This document shows positions 35,670 to 48,140 of a stretch of DNA of 64,000 nt, piece after piece. Origin of the DNA: Tanypteryx hageni. Its lineage: Eukaryota; Arthropoda; Insecta; Odonata; Petaluridae. Position 1 is the first letter of the stretch. Each line of letters opens with the position of its first letter. The stretch is from positions 94,446,707-94,510,706 of the forward strand of contig CM054116.1 in assembly GCA_028673005.1 (NCBI GenBank), in the 5' to 3' direction. Both the position numbers and the translations under genes were made by a program. Under the pieces are notes generated by a model. That model saw only the letters and a list, made by a program, of their open reading frames with translations. It had not been told where the DNA came from and did no database searches.

Positions 35670-36566
35670 TGCAATCGAAACATTCTTATCTGGTTTTTAC
35701 TTTCACCATACGTAGTATAGGAGAAAGTATTGTATTCGCGAAAAAATCGAATTCGAGATTTCAACGGAAACACGTTTTGAGGTCTTCTGAGTACGTTTTC
35801 GTTATTTTCTCAGTGATGTCTGTGTGTGTGGGTGATCGGAATTTTTTACGCGCTCTTACTCAAACAATAATAATCAGATCAGAAAAAAACCGTTTTAGTT
35901 AAGATTTTTATTGGCAATTCAAGGTCTGAAAAGGTTTTGGCTGCAACTGGTCCGTCGAATTGGAGGTTCGTACTCTTGTCATTTTTTCGTTTTTCCAAAT
36001 ATCTCCTTTAGGAATTAATTTATGTGAATATTTGTTATTATTAATGTTGTGGATAATTAATTTTTCTACAAGTTTTTTGAAACATTTTTTCAGAAAACTG
36101 ATTGTTTGAGAGATATTTTGATCATTTGTCAGAAATTGTTAAGTACGTCGCTAAGTGATGCCTTTGCTCCCATTGCTATGATAAAATTCTCTAATTGTTG
36201 ATAACGATAGCGCTGCCAAGGATGATTTTAATGGCAATAAAAATAAGCCCAATACCACCTAGTCATAATTTCTAAACCAAATATTCTTGTAAATATTGAT
36301 AGTGATCCCAGAACCACCAACGGAAATTTTAATTGTTCATCGATATTTTGTAATCCATAGCAACAGATAACAATGTTTTAGTTACTGTTTTTTCAACGTG
36401 AAAAGTGATTCAAAGTATTTATCACTGATTATTATTCAAAACTATTAAAAATTATTCACTAGTGAAAATGCTGATAATTATTCTTGAAGACGCTGATGTC
36501 GAGAGCAACGTGGTAATATTGTTGCGATCATATTCATTACTCTGTATGTATTGGACACATCAGATT
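35670..36566 (+). repeat. Dispersed repeat family A, longest copy, flanked by a 19-bp direct repeat
   Basis: Shares GGAGAAAGTATTGTATTCGC, AAAAATCGAATTCGAGATTT and CACATCAGATTTTT with the copies at 5958 and 39915. TTTTAACAACGGRAACGCT occurs immediately left (35651-35669) and right (36567-36585), with one mismatch. This would fit a long target-site duplication from target-primed insertion. Confidence 0.65.
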
Positions 36567-36585
36567 TTTTAACAACGGGAACGCT

Positions 36586-38580
36586 ATGTATCAAGTAGAA
36601 CCGCATTCCCGTGTGTTCCCGCCAAAGTTCGAGCAGTGATAGAGAAATGAAATTATGAAATGTAATTCTCTAGATTTATGAATGAAGCTCAAATAAAGTA
36701 GAAGTGAATTTCTATGATTTTATGATGAGTCTGTTTTGCCCTTGCGCGTCTTTCATGGCATAATGTCTTACAAAGAAGCCGCTATCCCATTATTAGACGA
36801 TAAACCAGTGAAACATATGTTTTACTAAATCATTGGGCGAGTTTGACAGGAATTCCGTTAAATGGATTCGCGGCCATTATTTTTCAACCGACACCACTCG
36901 CGTAGGTGCTTATAGACATTTGGTTCGATTAACAGCAAACAAAATCTACGACGAGCGACTAAATAGTAGAGCGGAGAATGTATTTCAATCGAATTCGAAT
37001 ATCTGGATTTCTCGATCGAGATCAAAGGAAAAGGGCGGTAAATGTATGTTACGACCTCCGTGTGTGGTCGAGAATGAATTTAAAGTCTTATCTCCCCCTC
37101 TCTCTCTCTCTCTTTAAAAAACAAAGTTTTCTTTGAAAGCAAAACAGCTCGTCTGCTTCCGAAGACGTTCGGTAGAGGGCGGAGTGGAGTAAGCTATTGC
37201 CAAAATTTCATCCCCCATATAATGGAGAGTTTCCAAAGTAATTTACTGCCCTGGATGGGATCCAAAAAAGAAGAAGAAGAAATAAGGAGCGATTACTTGG
37301 ATAGTTTCGCGTTCACCTGAATAATTAACTATATCGTAACTCAATCTTTTTGAGTCCTCAACTAAATACTGAATCAAAGTTTATGGCCATACGCACCAGC
37401 TGTTCAGTACCAATAAACAAATAGATTTAAAAAATACATGGAAAAATACGTTTTATATAAAATTCCGTATTCTCATTTTTGCTCTATAATAGTTTGATTG
37501 CGCGACGTGATGTAATTGAAATAGAAAACTGGTTTGTGCGTTCGTGAAATACGTTTTCGTGAAAGAATCAAAAAGGTCATATGATTCCTGCTGATAATGA
37601 TGTAATTAGTAAAAATCAAATAATTTTAAATAGACTGTAACCTATCTGTCCAATGCCGGTTTCGTTCTTTTCGTATCGCATGAATTATATAGTTGGGACT
37701 AGATTTTTTGGTTTATTGATGAATTTTGACAGAGTGAAATATTCTGTTCAAAGATATTCCTTTTATTATTGAGCACATATCCATCAGATTAAAATTATCC
37801 ATCATGAGCGGTTGATGGGCTTTAAATATTTAATTAAAACATATAAGTGGTGTGCATTTCTTCGATGATCCATTTTATACGTTTTTGTGGTTAATATATA
37901 ACTTGATAACGATGGTTTCTTTAAAATAAGCTCATTTTATTGCGCCTTATCACTCCTGTACATTACATACTCCAAAATCCGCGCTACTTAAACATATTCT
38001 AAAGAATTTTATGGCAAGCATATAGAGCTTAGTTTTAAAATGGAATAATTTCGCTTCAATTAAAGATAAGTAATGAATCTACAAATTTTTTTAACCGTTT
38101 ATGATAGAAAGTCTCAGTGTTCGTTTAGATAAATTTTCAAATTTTGTTAAATTGCCTACAAACCTGAAGGAAGTGATAAGAAAAATAAAATCTATTCTTC
38201 TAGGCATCTTTCATCACAGTATTATTTAACAATAACAGAAAACTAGATAAATTTCAGGTTATACCAGTTTACTAATCCATAATATCCTTTTATGACAGAA
38301 GATTATTCGTTCATTAGGTGGCGCCGCGAATACCCGAAAACAAACGAAAAGAGTTGGGTGACTATGGTGAATCACAGTTGGACAATAAAGGAACGATCTA
38401 ACCCTTGATCCTAACCCTTTTGTTCCTGCTCTTCTCCCCTTCTTCCCCCTTTAACTATCCACTCCGAAGATGCTATGTGAGAGTAAGATTCCCAAAGAAT
38501 TCCCTGGGTACCTCTCTTTCTTTCTGTCGAAATATCTCAGCGCCCCATAAGCGCAGGGAGATAAATGTCGCCATAATGCT
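36586..38580. other. Intergenic, nothing firmly recognised
   Basis: AT-rich with a short CT run at 37093-37116. No gene. Confidence 0.35.
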
Positions 38581-38589
38581 CTCTAATTA

Positions 38590-38800
38590 AGCGCCTCCGG
38601 TTGCTGCGGGCGGCGTAGAAGCCATCGAGCGTGTGAAATGGCTTTGAGGAGGCGTTCGAAGAGCAAGAGAGGGCTGTATTTCGGGGGCGTAGGAGGAGAC
38701 AGGGTGTGCGAGGAGAGAGAATGGGAAAGGTCGGGGAGGAGGATCGGGTGGAGGAGGAAAACCGACGCTGGAAGGATGGGCAAAGAGGGAGGATAGTTTT
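38590..38800. repeat. Purine-rich tract
   Basis: G/A-biased on the plus strand, like those at 39380-39540, 40590-41040 and 42390-42490. The open frame on the minus strand is compositional. Confidence 0.45.
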
Positions 38801-39722
38801 TTTTTTAATTTTTTGTGGTCAGTAGGAATTTACTACAGTTTCCGTTAACAGCGCCGCGATGAAATGCGTCGCCGGCAGCTCAGTGAAACGGTGCAATGAT
38901 TCTCCATGTTTTAGTCGATTGAACTATTTTCGAACCTCGGTCGAAGTGTGCAAGAAAACTTTGAAATGATGATTTTTTCTAGATGCGATAAGACGGCCAA
39001 ATAGTGATTGACCAATGTCGGCTTGCAGGGTAATAATATAAGAATAAATGTAAATGTAACCTCAAGGGGAGATAGACAAAGCTCGACCTATAGAAACTTC
39101 GAGTTAAAGATCTTCATTTTAACGTATATGAGCGGGAACGAGAAAAAAATTTCCGCTTCGATTCATCGAAAATTCCAGTCGTAGGAGTTTGAGTTCTCGA
39201 GGTTCGCATGTCTTTGGTTTCGTCTGCAAACGATTGATAAGGACGAGAAGCTTATCTGATATAAGGAGCCTCATGCAACAGCGAGTGCAAGGCCTTTTGG
39301 GCCGCCGTTGAGGTCTTATGATGATGCAACTCCCAGAGAATTCAATGGGCACCTCTGAGTCGAGTCGACACGCTCTTTATCTCCCGCAGATTGGCTTCCG
39401 ATGACCTCCGCCTGTTTTGGCTTGAGTGGTACTGCGCTTGGACGATAGCGAAAGGAGGCGGGAGAGAGAAGAGGAGGAGTTAAGAGATGCTTTATGGGCA
39501 GTAGAGAGTTCTGGATATGGTGGGAGATGAGCAAAGCGGAGCAAATCGGAAAGATGGCGCAAAAGTCTATTCTCTTCTAACATTTTATATCGGTTCTAAA
39601 AAAACACCACTCTCAGTGTCTCCCTTTTGCACGCAAATGATTTGAAACATCCTTATATGAAATGTTCTTAGTGTTTGCATGTGTACATGTTGATAAGCAG
39701 AGGAGAAGAGTGATCAGTACCG

Positions 39723-39770
39723 CAGTAGCGGAGGGGCGAGCAGGGCGGCCGCCCCGGGCGACGATGTCAA
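39723..39770. repeat. hAT-terminus-like fragment
   Basis: CAGTAGCGGAGGGGCGAGCA followed by GGGCGGCCGCCCCGGGCG is typical of ZMYM1-type hAT ends. No partner end was found. A related terminus lies at 55050-55110. Confidence 0.45.
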
Positions 39771-39914
39771 GGGTCACCAACAGGCGTTCATCCAACCGAG
39801 ATTTAATCGTATTTACTAGGAAAAATATTGTTCTTGGATTTTTATTCATGCGCATGTGATAATCAATGTAAAATATATCTCGTTTGGTTTTTAATGAAAT
39901 TATAATTTTCACTT

Positions 39915-40493
39915 TCTTCATGCGTAGTATAGGGGGAAGTATTGTTTCATGAAAATGATCGATTTCGAGATTTCAACGGAAATGCACGTTTTGAGGTCTC
40001 CTAAACACGTTTTGACCATTTTCTCGATGATGTCTGTGAGTTGTGGGCACCATAACTAAAAAAATATTAATCAGATCAACGTGAAATTTTATATTTGACA
40101 TTTTTATATTTCATTAGAATAAAATAAAAATTGTAGGAAATTTAATTTTGTAAGACCTTTGTTTGAAACATTTCCCCATATAACGCATTGTTTAAGAGAT
40201 ATTTTTAAAACTAATTTTTTAGCTGCCGCCACCACACCACCTACCGGCGACTACTGTAAACACTTTACGCTTACGTCTTATTAACGCTCCTTTCTATTTT
40301 GTTAATTGTTGGAGCCTCGTTGCTATATCCAATACCAGAAGGCTGCGGTTTGAGATTATTTCTGTTCTTTGTAAAGTCTTTAAATTTTTCTCACAGTTCC
40401 TTAAGAAATTTATTATAATTTAACCTATTTGGAAAATTTAGAAAGATTACAGGTACGGAGAGTGTCATGTGGCGACCTCATCAGATTTTTTTA
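39915..40493 (+). repeat. Dispersed repeat family A, copy 3
   Basis: Begins CACTTTCTTCATGCGTAGTA and ends GGAGAGTGTCATGTGGCGAC, CATCAGATTTTTTTAA. Internal order matches the copy at 5958-6575, including GCTGCCGCCACCAC and ACGCTTACGTCTTA. Confidence 0.65.
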
Positions 40494-40589
40494 ATTGCCA
40501 AAGTATGGGGCGGTGCTCCTACGTCTCGCACCGAGCGATAGTCTTCTTCCCTGCGGTGGTGCGCGTGATCAAGTAGGCTGGAATTGGGC

Positions 40590-40809
40590 GAAAAAGAGAG
40601 TACGGGAGGAAAATGTGGGAGTGAAGAAGAGAGAGACTTGGAGAAGTGAGTGGAAGGAGGAAGAGATGAGGAAACGAGGAGGGGCCAAGTGGGAAAGGAG
40701 GGAGCTGGAAGAGGGGGAGGGGAGAAGATTGAGTGGGGAGAGTGGCGGATGAGAAAACTTGAGTAATAATGGGAAGAGGGAAAGGGAAAGGAGGAAAGGA
40801 CGGGAAGAG

Positions 40810-40871
<62 letters not shown>

Positions 40872-41040
40872 GATTGGTTTTTAGGAGGTTGGGTCAGGAA
40901 TGGAAGGGGAGGAGGATGACGAGTTTATTTTTTACTTGCGGTTGAGGTGGTGACATGGGAGGTTTGTCAAGTCCGTGAACTTCGGGGGAAGGGGGAGAAA
41001 GGGAGAGGAAGGAGGGAGGGGGACGATAGGGGATGGGTTT
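40590..41040. repeat. Purine-rich region with (GA)n microsatellite
   Basis: G/A-rich for about 450 bp, with an almost perfect GA run at 40811-40868. The plus-strand frame at 40495-40752 is low-complexity Glu/Arg/Lys and is not regarded as a gene. Confidence 0.7.
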
Positions 41041-42350
41041 GGAGCTTGAGACATGAAAGAGCGTTTAATAATAAATTTTCGCACGCATAATTATCATCTG
41101 ACATTTCATTTGACGTTATTTAAGCCCAAAAGCTAATAGGAGGTCAGAGCGTGTAAACTTTGCATTTATAACTTTCTTAAAATAAAGCAGAACAAAATTT
41201 TACTGCAGCAAGTTACGAGCGCTTTAGATTTTCCGGATGCTTAAAACTGCTTTGGTTTTTTTCTTTATCCAGGGATGACAAGGTCGTTATATTTAAATGC
41301 ATTTCGAGGAGGATATAGCAAATATATTTTAGCTCAGTTCAGTTTTGGATCTGTGAGATATTGTGTAAACATGTATTAGAATATTTAAAGATATCCTGTG
41401 TTGTTTAAGTTTAAGATGCTTAGTTATTAAAATATTGTATGAAATTTGAAAAGTTATCTGATAAAAAATATTTCTTTCCAGAAATTTCCTCAGCTATCAT
41501 CATCAGCGTCAAGTATACGATGTGTGTATTGCTGTTAAAAGGACTACATTTTCATTAATATGAGGTTAGTTATTAATCGAGTAACTTAATCTTTAATATG
41601 TATTTAGCGCGATTATAATAACACGTTACAACACCAATGAAATGAATGAAAGTTTTATTTGAAAAACCGTTTAATTAGTTAACTTATAGCATCTGTAATT
41701 AAAAGGCTGTTCGGTGAACAGGTCTCGAAAAATGATTTCATCCATAACGATTAAAAAATTAAAGTAGATTAGTGGAAAATTAATCGATTCTCCTTATTAG
41801 TTTTCCATCTCTACTTATTTTTTCAGAGTTGGGGAAACTAACTTTTTTCTACCTTAGCGAGAAAATTTGCAATAAATCTGACTTTAACTCATGAATGGCA
41901 TTTTTGACTGTTGAAATAAACTCATGGCACGAAAATGATTGAGCGAGATCATCTTACAGCTCCAATCCAGTTGACGATGAAAGTAACTCCTCTAGCCATA
42001 AAACGGTTAATTAAATCACCATTCTATTTAAGACAGTAGGAGTTACCTTGATCATTAATCTGATGTTTACTGGGCCCTGTAAATCAAATTTGTTCTTTGT
42101 TCCCTGAACTAAATTTGTGATACAAAATTGTGTTTTACTGCGTTCTATTTTAAAATTCCATGAAAATTTGCTAATATACTCACAGCATAAATTTTCTTGC
42201 ATGCTTAAATAAGCATGCGTGTAAAATTAATAGCAGGTCAGTTTCAAAAGCTCAGGAAGAGGGGTGACTTCCTAATGTCATTAGATGAACTTTTAGTTAG
42301 TACTATCTACAATGATTAGAGCGTTTATTCTTCAGTAACAATTAGTTTGT
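41041..42350. other. Intergenic, nothing firmly recognised
   Basis: AT-rich DNA without a gene or bounded repeat. Confidence 0.35.
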
Positions 42351-42369
42351 TGTCGTTCTAGATGGGTAG

Positions 42370-42700
42370 TCACGTATTCTTCTGGAGGCAAAGACTTGAG
42401 GAAGGGGAGGAGAAGTGAATGGAAGAGGAGGAGATTGAAAGTGTGTGTGTGTGTATGTGTGTGAGAGAGAAAGAGAGAGAGAGAGATGGGCCGCCTTTCC
42501 TCTCTTTTAAGATGGAGGTGCTTCACTGATTGGGCGTAATTAGCAGCTGGCTAGGGGTTCTTCTTCGGGACGCCCTCTTGCTTTGCGGGTGGCTTAGGGA
42601 TGGCAGAGGATGCGAGGAACGGGGGTTGGGTGCGGTCGGGGATGGAGAAAAAGGGGCGGGGTGTGAGTTTGCTTTCGTATCGCCATTTACTTCCTGCATC
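42370..42700. repeat. (GT)n-(GA)n microsatellite and G-rich stretch
   Basis: GT run at about 42440-42462, then a GA run to 42485, then G-rich DNA to about 42660. Frames on both strands are compositional. Confidence 0.5.
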
Positions 42701-43015
42701 CGAGTGACTAGTGGATGAAGCGATGTTTTCACTCCCAGTTGAAGTGTTTGGTGTTTGAATCGTGAGTAATACTGGTTTTCGAAAAAGAAGACTTAAACAA
42801 GCCTTAATAATCGAATGAAGTAAAATCAAAGGGACAGTGAAAGAGAATGGTAAAAATAATACAATACACTGATTACATTTGACTTATCTTATGCGTGGGA
42901 TAGCAGAGTAAAGGGATGTATCCACTTATGAAAGTAATAAAAGTTATAGGTTATTCCTAACGGGAGCCGCCAATATTCAAGTTAATATTAACGTAAAGCG
43001 AATGTGAAATTACAC

Positions 43016-43016
<1 letters not shown>

Positions 43017-43114
<98 letters not shown>

Positions 43115-43115
43115 T
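43017..43115. repeat. (TA)n-(TG)n microsatellite
   Basis: About 33 TA units, then about 8 TG units, then TA again. Confidence 0.9.
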
Positions 43116-44590
43116 ATTGTTAAATAATAATACATTAACACGACTTTATTAAACATTTAAATGCTTAGCTTCACTGCATCGCCGAAAATTTAAAACAAGT
43201 TTTATTAACTTAAATAAGGTGTAATAATGAATAAAGCAATATATTTTCTATCTTCATCTGAATTTTTTTTTAGCATCTTTGGTTTGATTTGCGATGAACA
43301 GGCTAACTGAAAATGATTTCAGGCAATTATCATTAAAATGATATTTGAATCAGCGTGAAAGGAAAAAAGAAAATTAGGAACTGGGTTAGTACGATGCGGC
43401 AAGAAGTTGTTTCATTAATAATGAATACACAAAATGAAACCTGAAGACACTTTAAAACATTGTCCTTCCATAATTGTTTTTCTCTCTCGCTGCTCATCGA
43501 AAAGTCTCTTTTATTTCATAAAAATTCCGGGGAATACAATCCTAAAATGGTAATTTCTATGTTAATAAGTAGGTACTTTAAGAATGCTTCTAATTAAAAA
43601 TTTAAAAGATACGAAAGAGTTTTAATAATTTAACTGGAATGAACTAATCGTCATCCAAACTCTATATTTTAGGCATTTAAGATATATTCTCTTTTCAAAT
43701 ATTCGCGCACTGTCTAAAAGGTAACCCGCAAAAGTAACTTGTCATTAATGGCAATTTGATTCAGAAGTACTTCCTCCTCAATCGAGCAGAAATCATGATT
43801 TTTCGCTATGTCACGCGGTCGGGCAGTTTTTCGTCCCATATAGAATATAATTGCACGAAATCAACCAATGCACCATAAAAATTAACGTAAATAAAATTAT
43901 TAAAGAATTTTATTCACACCTCCTTTATGATATGCTCCTTTTCGGGAAATGAAGGACGAGTTATGATTGTGCATTTGTCTGGATCAAAACCAATTTTTTT
44001 TATGGTAATCCAACCATATAACTGCGAGTTTCCGCTTCGGCAACGATATATTTTCAAGGTTATTTGAGTATAGTACCTGGAATGTCCAACCCACATCCAA
44101 TCGGAAAAGAAAAAAAAAACTCAAATTTGTACTAGGAAATAATTGGGTAACTCCTTGGTGAAGACATGTTTCTTCAATCATCATGGCAGCTGAATCAATT
44201 CGCTACTAATGTATCAATCGACGCACAACGCAAAATGTGATATCTATAAAATTTGAATACATATTTGGAATTTTATATTATTATAAATTTCCAGAAGACA
44301 CTTTTTATTCTGTGATATGAAACAGTTTTCTCTTTGTTATATAAGTTCAATTATTTTCAAAGTTATTCGGTAAAAACTGGAGCTATGAGGCAAGAAAGCT
44401 GCGGTGAGATTTCTCATTTTAAAAAAATGACGCGTTCGAAATGGTGGACACAAAACTTTCTCGTGCGAAGCGTGCTTAACAAAGCAAGGTGATTGACTGA
44501 GCGATGAATTCATTCTACATACAATTATGCCAGAAAGGACAGCGACTCTAAAAACCCTGACTTCTAGACATCCTGAGCAGAAGGAAACGT
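43116..44590. other. Intergenic, nothing firmly recognised
   Basis: AT-rich. A 60-codon minus-strand frame at 44096-43914 contains IKKIGFDPDKCTIITRPSF. It is not low-complexity but was not matched to any family. Confidence 0.3.
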
Positions 44591-44639
44591 ACATTTTTGG
44601 CATCCTCGATAATTCGCAGTACTTCATCCATCGGTCTAT

Positions 44640-44960
44640 TCCCCCAATTCCTCTCTTTCTCTCTCTCACTCTCTTTCACGCACATGTTCCACGATAAATG
44701 TATGAAGGATTTTCGTGCCAGTGGAGCCGAGGAGGGATGGGGGAGATTCCACTTCCGGAGGCTGCCGCGGCGGCGCCTGCGTGGGCGGGGCAAGGTGTCT
44801 GAAGGGAGGGAAGGGACGGAGGAGGAGAAGAGGCGTGTCGGAGGGGTGTCCGCGGCAGAGAGAGAGAGGGACGATGACATCAAAAGGGAAGGCGTCTCTT
44901 TGGCATCCAAAAGTCTCGTGTTACACGGACACACACACACACAGTAGGAGAAGAGGGAAA
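44640..44960. repeat. Mixed CT-, GA- and CA-rich low-complexity region
   Basis: CT run near 44648-44670, a GC-richer purine-biased block at 44735-44870 with GCGGCGGCGCC, and (AC)n at 44931-44941. The long overlapping frames on both strands are shadows of this composition. Confidence 0.5.
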
Positions 44961-45089
44961 AAGAAGAGGCGTCTTGCGAGACATCTTTCTCTCCTACAAA
45001 AGGGTCAACGGTTCGAATGTATCCCCTTGACGAACGGCTCATGTGGTGGTCTTGTTAAAGGACAGATCAACCGGCGTGTAAAATGATAG

Positions 45090-47690
45090 CGGCGAAACCT
45101 AGTTTTCTGCGCGCGGAGGAAGAATGTTGCGGAAAACTATGAAAATTCCGAGATTTAGAAAAAAAAGCGAAACAAGTTACCATAAAATTCATAATTGCGG
45201 TAAAGTTCGTGATCCTAACAGAGCAACATATATACATATATTTATGCCATTTTTATTAATTAATGTCTTAGAGACATAGTACAAGCTCACGAATAAATTT
45301 GCAGGCGAACAAAATTAACGAAAGAGTGAAAAATAATAACAATTAATTTTTCACTTTTATAACTTATTCGGTTAGGAGTTGTTTGGGAAATGTTTTGACA
45401 AAATGGTTAGATTAGAAAGAAGGTGTTTCGTATAAAATTATGTTGAAATATTGCACGTAGCTTTTTTAGATATTTTTTATGTACTTAAATAAGAGTACTG
45501 GATTAAAGAATAAGACCTCTGGTATTTAGCACAAACTCAGAAAATTTTCATGTCCGCGAACTACCGGACGAAAAAAACAGCATTTTCCTCAAAATCGAGC
45601 GTTTTCAATCTATGGAATCCTTGCTTACTTGATATTTTGACGTTAGCTCAGATGTGAGGTTTTAAAGGAAATATTTTAAACACCTGGAAGGGTGAAGAAT
45701 ACGCCATTACTCCTATTCCATCTCTTTTATCTAAAACAACTCGACCAGGGCAAAGAGTACTTAGTTTTTTTAACCTTAGTTTACCAATCCTCCGAAATTT
45801 ATAGACAGAGAAATAGCAAGAAATTCTAAAGTAAAGAGAGGCGCGAAAAAGAGAGAAGGAGAGAGAAATGCTCGGTGAAATAATGGAGAGAAATAAAGAA
45901 GCAAGTAGGATGAATAAAGAGAATATGTGAGATGAAGATCATGAGAAAGAGGACGATAGAGCATGAAAGCATTTTGAAAACACAATAAAGTTGCTCGCAG
46001 AAATAGAATGTCCCGTTGTTTACTCTCTCCAACGCTCTCCCCCTTTACTCTTTACCTTTCGGAGTCACTCGGCCCCGAATGATACTCAGTCTACTTCCAT
46101 CCTCATATATCTCGACACTCATTTCGCAATGGCCAATTACGGCGGTTATAAAAAGAATTAGAAGTACACTACGTGATATTAAAAAACTCGTTTCTTTAGT
46201 TTGTGGTATTTGACGCTCATTACATCCAGATTTGTCGTCGATTTAAATGCAGCAACAATTTGCGATACGGTCGAGTGACACAAGTTTCTCAATGCTGATT
46301 TTATGTCATCGAGGAAACAACTCTCAAGGGTGCAGTTGTTGTCCATATTGTCTAATTTGAGTTCAAATTGGCCTAACGCGATTAAATTTAGTTGGAATCT
46401 GCAATGCCATTTTTAATCTACATACACTGAGAAAGGGTGGCGCAGCAACACGGAAAGATATACGGACAGACGAAACAAATCAACGGGAAATGCTGCGAAA
46501 CGGATTTTATTAAAATGGGCTGTCTTTGATGTCTTCAAAAGAGAAACGTTTGCAATTTTTCTCAATATTTTATCACAAATTTGAAAGGCAGTTAAATCCC
46601 AAGACGACCGTCGAAGTGTCCTATTAAGATCAGCCTATAAAAAAATTAAATCGGTGATAGGTTAATGGGTGAATGTGGAAATAATTAGATTCAAATGGCA
46701 AATAAATCTACAAAGTCCTTTTCTCTTTTGTTTTAAGTTAATCGGTTTCGTTTCTATGATGCCCACATTTTAGCATTTTTTAAAATTAATTATGCAGATA
46801 GCCTGTCAAGTAAATCTTTATGCATATAGAATTCGTATTTCTATATATACTTATATAATTAGTATTGCTGTTAGAAATTTAATACGAGATGTACGCAAAA
46901 AATTGTACCATTCTCTGACGACTATTTTCATAAATGCATCTAAATTATAGTGTCTTTAAATTTTCTTATTCCAGTAAAGCTCGTTTATTTTTTAATTGAA
47001 AAATTAATTATTCAGTTCTTTTCTGCTTATCTAAATATCATACAAAGATTTGGTCAGTGACAGTGTAGCTATTTTACGTCATAGCTTTTATGCGTACATT
47101 ATTTTTTTATAAAATTTAAAGTAACCTGAAATTCTAGGATTTGAATGAAAATTTTTCCGCACGAATTTCTTGCCAAGGCGATGAAAATTTATTTTTCTCC
47201 TTGAGTTACTGCGCCCCATATGACCACCTGTCAAGCCAGCTCAAAATAAATCAAGTAAAGAGTATGATTGATGGCGTTAGAAAAATTACCTAATTTTCAG
47301 GTGTTGAATTTCTTCACGCCACCATTTAATATACTTTTAAGAATACAACAAAGTTAAAGATTCCAAGGTTTCGAAAATTTGTGCGTTTTTTAAATAATTA
47401 AATTAAGGCAAAACGAACACGAGACGGGAAAATTATCCCATTCGTTTTGTGGTCGCCGCCATGAAACAAAAATAAGTTTACAAATTCCTCTCTTCTAAAC
47501 CGAGCAAATAGACTTGAGAGAAAGATATTTTTTCCAAGCTGAAATAGGCTATCTTTACGATTATTTTTTTCCCCTGTAGTCCATAAAACTTGTCGTTGTT
47601 GAGGCCACGCGTCCACGAGAGAGGTTGACGTTAATTCTGAGTGTCATTCCGCACTTGGTCAACCGCTTTGAGACGGGATTTTCAAGAAGA
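45090..47690. other. Intergenic, nothing firmly recognised
   Basis: AT-rich, with a purine-biased patch at 45830-45970. No gene. Confidence 0.35.
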
Positions 47691-47769
47691 TGGAGGCGCT
47701 GTTTTTATTGCGCCTTATTTACGGTCTCTTAGGAGATCCAGGAAAAGCAGCCGCTAGTCACTTGTCACT

Positions 47770-48140
47770 CCTGTCTCACTCGCGCTATCCTTCCTGCCTC
47801 CCTCTCTCTCTCTGCTACCTCCCTCGCTCCGCATCTTCTTTCTCTCTCTCCTCCTCACTCCCTCATCCTCTTCTACCTCCCTCTTCTCTCCTTCATCTCA
47901 TTTCCTCTCCTATTTCCCTTCCTCCGTTCTCCACCCTTTTCGCCGTTCTGTCTCGCGTCCTTCTCCAGGATCTCTCTTTTTCTTCCCTTATCTCCAGCAC
48001 TCTTCCAACTCCTCGTCACGATCTCCCTCTTCCCTTCTCATCCCATATCTCATTTCTCCTTTTTCCGTCATCGGCCATCCTCCTCTACCGACTCATCCCT
48101 CGGACCTATTCCTCCTTCTCTCTTTCCCCTTAAAACTTCC
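47770..48140. repeat. Pyrimidine-rich tract
   Basis: About 370 bp of CTCCCTC-type sequence. The 147-codon plus-strand frame across it is almost only Ser, Leu, Pro and Phe and is not regarded as coding. Confidence 0.6.

Noticed and set aside
40495..40752. 85-codon plus-strand frame
   Set aside because: Glu/Arg/Lys low complexity from the purine-rich tract around the (GA)n microsatellite.
44548..45042. 164-codon minus-strand frame and overlapping plus-strand frames
   Set aside because: Low-complexity GA, CT and CA sequence opens all frames at once; no family resemblance.
47690..48133. 147-codon plus-strand open frame
   Set aside because: It follows a pyrimidine-rich tract; the translation is almost only Ser, Leu, Pro and Phe, with no domain or splice context.
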